This document shows positions 15,149 through 19,091 of a DNA stretch of 19,091 bases, in pieces (position 1 is the stretch's first letter; every line of letters begins with the position of its first letter). A program made the translations under genes and the position numbers. The notes below the pieces were generated by a model. It saw nothing but the letters and a program-made list of their open reading frames with translations. It ran no database searches and had not been told where the DNA came from. Origin of the DNA: Campylobacterota bacterium (lineage in GTDB: Bacteria; Campylobacterota; Campylobacteria; Campylobacterales; Sulfurovaceae); NCBI GenBank assembly GCA_011330645.1, contig DRQB01000037.1, positions 1 through 19,091 on the forward strand. Direction: 5' to 3'.

Positions 15149-15718
15149 ATGAAATATATTACAACACTTTCAGCACTTACTGCAACGGGTTTGGCAACTG
15201 TACTTGCCACTGGCGTAACAGGCTGTACACAGCAACAACAAGAACAACAAGCCAAAGGTGCCTTTGTCATCATAGAAGAAACAGCCCCAGGACGTTATAA
15301 AATTAAAGATGAATTCCCAGCAGATGAAACACGCATCGTACTCAAGCAACTTGACGGTGTAGAACGTGTACTCACACAAGCTGAGATGGATGCACTTGTC
15401 AAAGAAGAAGCAGCTAAAATTGACAATGGAACATCTAATCTGACCAAAGAAAATGCACAAATGTCACAGCAGGGTGGTATGGGATTGGGCGAAGTACTAC
15501 TCTCAAGTATCGCAGGTGCGATGATAGGTTCTTGGATAGGAAACAGACTTTTTGGAAACCAAAATTTCCAAAACAACCGTAAAGCAGGATACAAATCTCC
15601 TTCAACATACAACAGAAGTAAAAACTCTTTTAACAAACCTAGAAAATCAAGTACAAAAAAAGGTGGCTTTTTCGGTAATAAAAAAACCTCAAGCCGTGGT
15701 GGATTCTTCGGTGGTTAA
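15149..15718 (+). CDS. UPF0323-family lipoprotein
   Basis: This 189-residue protein carries a lipoprotein signal peptide with lipobox VTGC (Cys26), followed by a Gln-rich stretch (TQQQQEQQ). The body contains FVIIEETAPGRYKIKDEFP (39-57) and LKQLDGVERVLTQ, which I recognise from UPF0323 proteins such as Cj0371 of C. jejuni. A hydrophobic glycine-rich segment (LGEVLLSSIAGAMIGSWIG, about 113-131) may insert in or cross a membrane. The C-terminal 50 residues are basic, Ser/Lys/Asn-rich and carry two GGFFG motifs. Residue 27 is Thr, so sorting to the outer membrane is expected. It overlaps the next gene by 8 nt; the same pair is Cj0371-Cj0372. The function is unknown. E. coli pairs a different lipoprotein (YgiB) with the same kind of ATP-grasp partner (YgiC). 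Confidence 0.85.
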   Translation: MKYITTLSALTATGLATVLATGVTGCTQQQQEQQAKGAFVIIEETAPGRYKIKDEFPADETRIVLKQLDGVERVLTQAEMDALVKEEAAKIDNGTSNLTKENAQMSQQGGMGLGEVLLSSIAGAMIGSWIGNRLFGNQNFQNNRKAGYKSPSTYNRSKNSFNKPRKSSTKKGGFFGNKKTSSRGGFFGG

Positions 15719-16889
15719 ATTACAAAAGACGACACCTCTTAGTACCGAATATCTGGAATCCCTAGGCTTTGTTTGGCACACAGATTCAGATGAGAGCTCT
15801 TACATTTCGGATGAGTTGGTACTACTCACTGAACAAGAAGCAGAAGCTTACTACAAAGCTACTAACGAACTATACGACATGTATGTAGAAGCTGCAGAAC
15901 ATGTAGTAGAAAACAACCTCTTTCATGAGATAGGCATCCCTTTTAACCTTGTTGAAGCCATCGAAGAGTCATGGGAAAACGATGTACATTGGCATCTTTA
16001 TGGACGTTTTGACTTAGCAGGTGGCTTAGATGGTAAACCTATCAAACTTTTAGAGTTTAATGCGGACACTCCTACAGCACTTTTTGAAACAGCCATCGTA
16101 CAATGGGCAATACTCAAACAAAATAACATGGAAGAATCCAGCCAATTTAATGCTACCTACGAAGCCTTAATAGATAACTTTAAAAGACTTGTCACTTTAG
16201 AAGAAGATGTCTCTAACTTTGAAGAGAAGTATGATGGGTGGAACTTCCTCTTTACCTCTGTAAAAGGAAACTCAGAAGAAGAGAACACCGTAAGGCTCCT
16301 ACAGCACATAGCCAATGAAGCAGGATACAACACAGAATTTGCCTACATTGATGACATAGAATTTGACTCTGAGGAAGGTATTTTCTACAACGACACCAAC
16401 TACGAACTCTGGTTTAAGCTCATTCCTTGGGAAGACATAGCCTTAGAAGAGTCCGACTTGGCGATGTTACTTGCCAACATCATTAAAAACCAAAAAGCCA
16501 TCATCTTTAACCCAGCCTACACCCTGCTCTTCCAAAGTAAAGGACTTCTCAAAATCCTCTGGGACTTGTATCCTAACCATCCGTTACTGCTAGAGAGCTC
16601 TTTTGAGCCATTAGAAGGACAAAAACAGGTAAAAAAACCTTTCTTTGGGCGAGAAGGAGGAAATGTAAGTATCTTAGATGAAAATGCCTCAGAACTCGAA
16701 TCTGTAGATGGTGACTATGCCAACCATAAAATGCTTTACCAAGCTTATACAGAATTAAATACCGATGCAAACGGTGACAGTTATCAAGCGGGTGTATTTT
16801 ATGCTTATGAAGCTTGTGGACTTGGATTTAGAAAAGGTGGGAAGATTTTAGATAATATGTCTAAGTTTGTGGGGCATATCGTCTCGTAG
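15711..16889 (+). CDS. Glutathionylspermidine synthase-like ATP-grasp protein (YgiC family)
   Basis: I place the start at GTG 15711, giving 392 residues, close to YgiC (386). A longer reading frame to an ATG at 15552 is open, but it lies inside the lipoprotein gene and its residues are unlike the family. Motifs are HLYGRFDLAGG (95-105), KLLEFNADTPTALFE (112-126), LWFKLIPWE, NPAYTLLFQSKGLL, KKPFFGREGGNV (308-319) and YQAGVFYAYEACGLGFR, the ATP-grasp ligase core. By family knowledge these proteins resemble the synthetase half of Gsp synthase and should form an amide bond with ATP, but the real substrate is unknown. There is no amidase domain. It overlaps the UPF0323 gene by 8 nt. Its TAG stop lies inside the REP-like element that starts at 16886, so the insertion defined its C-terminus. 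Confidence 0.88.
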   Translation: MVKLQKTTPLSTEYLESLGFVWHTDSDESSYISDELVLLTEQEAEAYYKATNELYDMYVEAAEHVVENNLFHEIGIPFNLVEAIEESWENDVHWHLYGRFDLAGGLDGKPIKLLEFNADTPTALFETAIVQWAILKQNNMEESSQFNATYEALIDNFKRLVTLEEDVSNFEEKYDGWNFLFTSVKGNSEEENTVRLLQHIANEAGYNTEFAYIDDIEFDSEEGIFYNDTNYELWFKLIPWEDIALEESDLAMLLANIIKNQKAIIFNPAYTLLFQSKGLLKILWDLYPNHPLLLESSFEPLEGQKQVKKPFFGREGGNVSILDENASELESVDGDYANHKMLYQAYTELNTDANGDSYQAGVFYAYEACGLGFRKGGKILDNMSKFVGHIVS

Positions 16890-16999
16890 GGTGCGTTTTC
16901 CAACGCACCCCGTACGGAAATTTTATATACAGTCAAACTTTTGCCGTAAGGGCTAAAATACTTGACTGATTCAAAGGTGCGGTAGCAACCGCACCCTAC
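16886..16999. repeat. REP/BIME-like element, 114 bp, nested inverted repeats
   Basis: The ends are perfect 10-bp inverted repeats: GTAGGGTGCG (16886-16895) and CGCACCCTAC (16990-16999). Each end starts a hairpin: GGGTGCGTT/AACGCACCC (16889-16897 with 16902-16910, loop TTCC) and GGTGCGGT/ACCGCACC (16976-16983 with 16988-16995, loop AGCA). In the centre CAGTCAA (16930-16936) pairs with TTGACTG (16962-16968). The 5' GTAG before a GC-rich hairpin is the known hallmark of REP sequences mobilised by TnpA-REP (RAYT) proteins, and two REPs in opposite orientation make a BIME. The core is much GC-richer than its surroundings. No transposase lies in the window. Confidence 0.8.
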
Positions 17000-17018
17000 C
17001 AAATATTATCTATTAGGT

Positions 17019-17024
17019 TATAAT
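17019..17024 (+). promoter_or_regulatory. -10 box of the small hypothetical gene
   Basis: TATAAT at 17019-17024 lies 28 nt before the ATG at 17053, just outside the REP-like element. AAGGAA (17043-17048) is the ribosome binding site. No -35 box is visible. The upstream hairpins may block read-through from the preceding gene. Confidence 0.5.
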
Positions 17025-17052
17025 ATTTTAAAGATATTATTTAAGGAATTAG

Positions 17053-17523
17053 ATGAAAGAGTTATTACAATCTAAAGATAAAGTGATTCGTGAGATAGAA
17101 AATGCTTTTTCTCATGTAAAACTAGGTAATGGAATAGGCTTATGGGAAGCACAAGCTATTGATGACTATGCGTCAAACGAGGAACAAAAACTTGCTCGAG
17201 ATAAAGATGAGAAAAAAGACTGGAAGTCATTAAATTCTAATGTTTTACAAAAATGTAATAGTAGCCTTTCATTTTTTGATGCGGAAGGGATGAAATTTCA
17301 CTTACCAGCTTTTATTATTGCTAGCATGAACAATACTAATATGCTTGATCCAATATTTCATTTAACATATCTTTCTTCTTATACTAAAGAGCAATTATCA
17401 GCATTAAATACTATTCAAAGAAAAGCAATAATCACTTATCTTAAATGGTGCCTTTCTAATATTGATTATGAATTTGAACACAACAATATAGAAATTGCAT
17501 TAAACCTATACTGGGAAAAATGA
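17053..17523 (+). CDS. Small soluble hypothetical protein, possibly DUF6714-like
   Basis: This 156-residue protein has no signal peptide or membrane span. The N-terminal half is helical, with GNGIGLWEAQAIDDYAS (25-41). The most distinctive segment is LSFFDAEGMKFHLPAFIIASM (split across about 73-93), followed by the helical C-terminus (TIQRKAIITYLKWCL). The combination of a GIGLWEAQAIDDYAS-type stretch and FFDAEGMKFHLPA reminds me of DUF6714, a family of unknown function, but this is from memory and unconfirmed. It is flanked by the REP-like element on one side and convergent with apaH on the other. The coding sequence looks AT-richer than the ygiC-like gene, which would fit acquisition. I assign no function. 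Confidence 0.7.
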   Translation: MKELLQSKDKVIREIENAFSHVKLGNGIGLWEAQAIDDYASNEEQKLARDKDEKKDWKSLNSNVLQKCNSSLSFFDAEGMKFHLPAFIIASMNNTNMLDPIFHLTYLSSYTKEQLSALNTIQRKAIITYLKWCLSNIDYEFEHNNIEIALNLYWEK

Positions 17524-17539
17524 ATACTGGATTTATACG

Positions 17540-17557
17540 ATAGATATTATTATCTAT
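17540..17557. terminator. Weak AT-only hairpin between convergent genes
   Basis: ATAGATA (17540-17546) pairs with TATCTAT (17551-17557) around the loop TTAT, between the hypothetical gene and the apaH stop codon. The stem has only two GC pairs and there is no long T run. It may act as a weak bidirectional terminator or stabilise 3' ends. Confidence 0.3.
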
Positions 17558-18387
17558 TAATTCGGTTCCATCCCTACCCCACACTCCACCTGCACAATCT
17601 CAACTTCATCTACATCAATCCTTGCAGCAGTAAGCTTACCACCCCATAGACACCCAGTATCTAAAGCAAGTACATTCTCATCATGATAAAACCCTAGTGT
17701 AGACCAGTGCCCAAAGATGATTTTGAGGTCTATATCTGCGCGGTTCTCACACTCAAACCAAGGCTTAAGGCCTTTTTCACGAAGTGCATCTGTTGGTGCA
17801 CCTTTTTGGTCGAAGTCTAGTTTATGGTCATTGTAACAGAAACGCATACGTGTAAAAGCACCCATAATATATCGGTCTATATCTAAACTACTAGCCGTTC
17901 TGTCAAACTTTTTTGAGCCCTCTTTGAACATTGCTTTGAGCCAAGTTTTTGCATCATGACTTTGTAATTTTGTTTCAACTCTTTTTGCATAGCGAAGTGC
18001 CATGCCCAAATCAAACTCAGGAGAGATACCTGCATGTGCCATGCAGTAGCCTAGTTGATAATCCACATGCAAAAATTTCTGCTCTCTAAGCCAATCTATG
18101 AGCTTTTTAGCATCAGGAGAGGCAAGTATAGGGTCAATAGTTGGATTGGATTTTTTGATGCCATAATAGGCTGCTATAAGGGCAATATCATGATTACCTA
18201 AAACAACTTTAATACTATCACGAATACTATATAGATAATAGAGTGTCTCCAATGAGTCTTCACCCCTGTTGACAAGGTCTCCCGCAATCCATAGTGTATC
18301 ATGAGTGGGGGTGAATTCTATTTTGTCCAAGAGTTCCATAAGAGAACCATGACATCCCTGTATATCTCCAATAGCCCAAACTGCCAT
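17557..18387 (-). CDS. apaH: Symmetrical bis(5'-nucleosyl)-tetraphosphatase
   Basis: ApaH splits the alarmone Ap4A and related dinucleotides into two ADP, and can decap NpnN-RNA in E. coli. The 276 residues match the family (280 in E. coli). It is a calcineurin-like metallophosphatase: GDIQGCHGSL (7-16, GDxxG), AGDLVNRGEDS (35-45, GDxxxRG), LGNHD (63-67), HAGISPEFDL (about 117-126) and IFGHWSTLGFY (GHW) hold the metal ligands. The N-terminus MAVWAIGDIQG matches ApaH, so the ATG at 18387 is secure. It overlaps the stop of the glycosylase gene by 1 nt (TAATG), which implies coupling. In E. coli it sits near ksgA, so this context is different. Confidence 0.94.
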   Translation of the reverse strand: MAVWAIGDIQGCHGSLMELLDKIEFTPTHDTLWIAGDLVNRGEDSLETLYYLYSIRDSIKVVLGNHDIALIAAYYGIKKSNPTIDPILASPDAKKLIDWLREQKFLHVDYQLGYCMAHAGISPEFDLGMALRYAKRVETKLQSHDAKTWLKAMFKEGSKKFDRTASSLDIDRYIMGAFTRMRFCYNDHKLDFDQKGAPTDALREKGLKPWFECENRADIDLKIIFGHWSTLGFYHDENVLALDTGCLWGGKLTAARIDVDEVEIVQVECGVGMEPN

Positions 18388-18878
18388 TAGACATATCCTA
18401 AGGCTTTTTTATAAGCCAAAACTTTATCTTCAAACTTCATCGCTGCATAGGCTGATGAGGGGGAAGGTAGATAGACTGTTTCTATCTCTAAGTGAGAGAA
18501 GTGGGTTTTAAAAAGTGCTTCAGATTTTTTACCTGTAAAGGCTAGTTTTTTGATGCTGGGATGCGCTTCTAAAAAACCTGCGATGTCATTGACCTCTTCA
18601 TTTTCCAAAGAGCTGTCAAGTGAGTTGTCACGAGAACACTCTCTGACCATATCCCAAAGCCCCAACTTCGCCTCTTTGAGTAACCAAAGTTTTTGGTCAC
18701 GGTTGTTTATGGGGTAGGTTGTCACCTCTTCTAAAATCTTCCAAAACTTATTACTAGGATGTGCGTAATAAAAGTTATTTTCAAAAGACTTGATACTTGG
18801 GAATGAACCGAGTATCAAAGTTTCTGTATCTTTAAAGACAATAGGGTCAAATGGATGTTCTAATATATCGTGATTCAT
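18387..18878 (-). CDS. Hypoxanthine/uracil-DNA glycosylase-type enzyme (UDG family 6)
   Basis: This 163-residue protein has the UDG-superfamily fold. LILGSFPSIKSFENNFYYAHP (starting at 21; motif I GSFPS at 24-28) and NKFWKIL (43-49) match the DNA-deoxyinosine glycosylase family, where the Asn in this stretch is thought to be catalytic. LGLWDMV is a family-typical strand, and LPSPSSAYA (about 137-145) is the second active-site loop. Family members remove deaminated bases, mainly hypoxanthine, starting base-excision repair. It is the middle gene of a minus-strand operon, with the membrane protein gene 7 nt upstream and apaH overlapping by 1 nt. The pairing of a deaminated-base repair enzyme with ApaH may reflect stress response, but that is inference. 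Confidence 0.85.
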   Translation of the reverse strand: MNHDILEHPFDPIVFKDTETLILGSFPSIKSFENNFYYAHPSNKFWKILEEVTTYPINNRDQKLWLLKEAKLGLWDMVRECSRDNSLDSSLENEEVNDIAGFLEAHPSIKKLAFTGKKSEALFKTHFSHLEIETVYLPSPSSAYAAMKFEDKVLAYKKALGYV

Positions 18879-18885
18879 AGTATTT

Positions 18886-19091
18886 CTATTTACATGCCTT
18901 ACGCATATTTTGCACTATCAAGACTAAAAGAGACAAAGCCAAAATCTTAGAATTTATTTCTGAACCTTTATGGGTATTGAGAAAGGCCACCGACTTAGTT
19001 ACGGCTTCACCCTGCAGCTGCATAGCGATGATGTCTGGTAAGTAGTATTGTGAAAAGAGTAATGCTGTAGCCAAGACAAAAAAGGTTGCCA
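18886..19091 (-). CDS. Unknown membrane protein, C-terminal part only
   Basis: The frame is open to the right edge, so the start is not in the window. The last 67 residues are visible. They include a hydrophobic stretch (ATFFVLATALLFSQYYL) and a second span near the end (SKILALSLLVLIVQ), closing with the basic NMRKACK. The region between (MQLQGEAVTKSVAF, NTHKGSEINSK) is hydrophilic. A TTG at 19074 could serve as a start, but the upstream codons continue in frame as membrane-like residues, so a longer protein is more likely. It lies 7 nt upstream of the glycosylase gene in the same operon. The family is not recognised. Confidence 0.6.
   Translation of the reverse strand, partial: ATFFVLATALLFSQYYLPDIIAMQLQGEAVTKSVAFLNTHKGSEINSKILALSLLVLIVQNMRKACK

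Noticed and set aside
15552..15710. N-terminal extension of the ygiC-like gene to an ATG at 15552
   Set aside because: The 53 extra residues lie in another frame of the UPF0323 gene and lack family resemblance. GTG at 15711 gives the expected size with an 8-nt overlap.
16910..16917. CCGTACGG palindrome as a separate operator
   Set aside because: It lies within the REP-like element and needs no separate explanation.

Overview
The window looks like chromosomal DNA from a sulfur-oxidising-type member of the Campylobacterota (Epsilonproteobacteria), most likely near Sulfurovum or Sulfurimonas. The evidence is AT-rich DNA, AT-rich promoters with a recognisable -10 box but no clear -35, a bioA / PpiD-like / ftsA / ftsZ block as in Helicobacter and Campylobacter, an rsmH close to that block, and a UPF0323 lipoprotein next to a YgiC-type ATP-grasp protein (the Cj0371-Cj0372 pair of C. 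jejuni). Taxonomy and synteny comparisons are from memory, not from a search. No rRNA, tRNA, CRISPR array, prophage or complete insertion sequence was seen.

Left part (1-3230): a minus-strand pair holds a TonB-dependent receptor and, overlapping its stop codon, the start of a small secreted protein that runs off the left edge. Divergent from the receptor is a LuxI/FeeM-fold acyltransferase of the exosortase/PEP-CTERM-associated type. An imperfect palindrome overlaps its probable -10 box, and the gene ends in a strong terminator hairpin. This unit is the best candidate in the window for an undescribed signalling or lipid-modification function.

Middle (3232-12417): a minus-strand operon, rsmH - FtsL-like - RND permease, is tightly coupled. 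It is separated from a divergent pseudo-aldolase gene by 4.7 copies of a 7-bp repeat placed just upstream of a -10 box. Next come a Sel1-repeat protein with a disordered linker and the biotin gene bioA (minus). Divergent from bioA is the cell-division operon: PpiD-like chaperone, ftsA and ftsZ, closed by a terminator at 15047-15077.

Right part (15149-19091): the UPF0323 lipoprotein overlaps the glutathionylspermidine-synthase-like gene. That gene's stop codon lies inside a 114-bp REP/BIME-like element made of nested inverted repeats. A small hypothetical gene follows. The minus-strand operon at the right edge encodes an unknown membrane protein (partial), a hypoxanthine-DNA-glycosylase-type enzyme and the Ap4A hydrolase ApaH.

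The window is gene-dense. The longest non-coding gap is about 160 bp (16890-17052) and is largely filled by the REP-like element.
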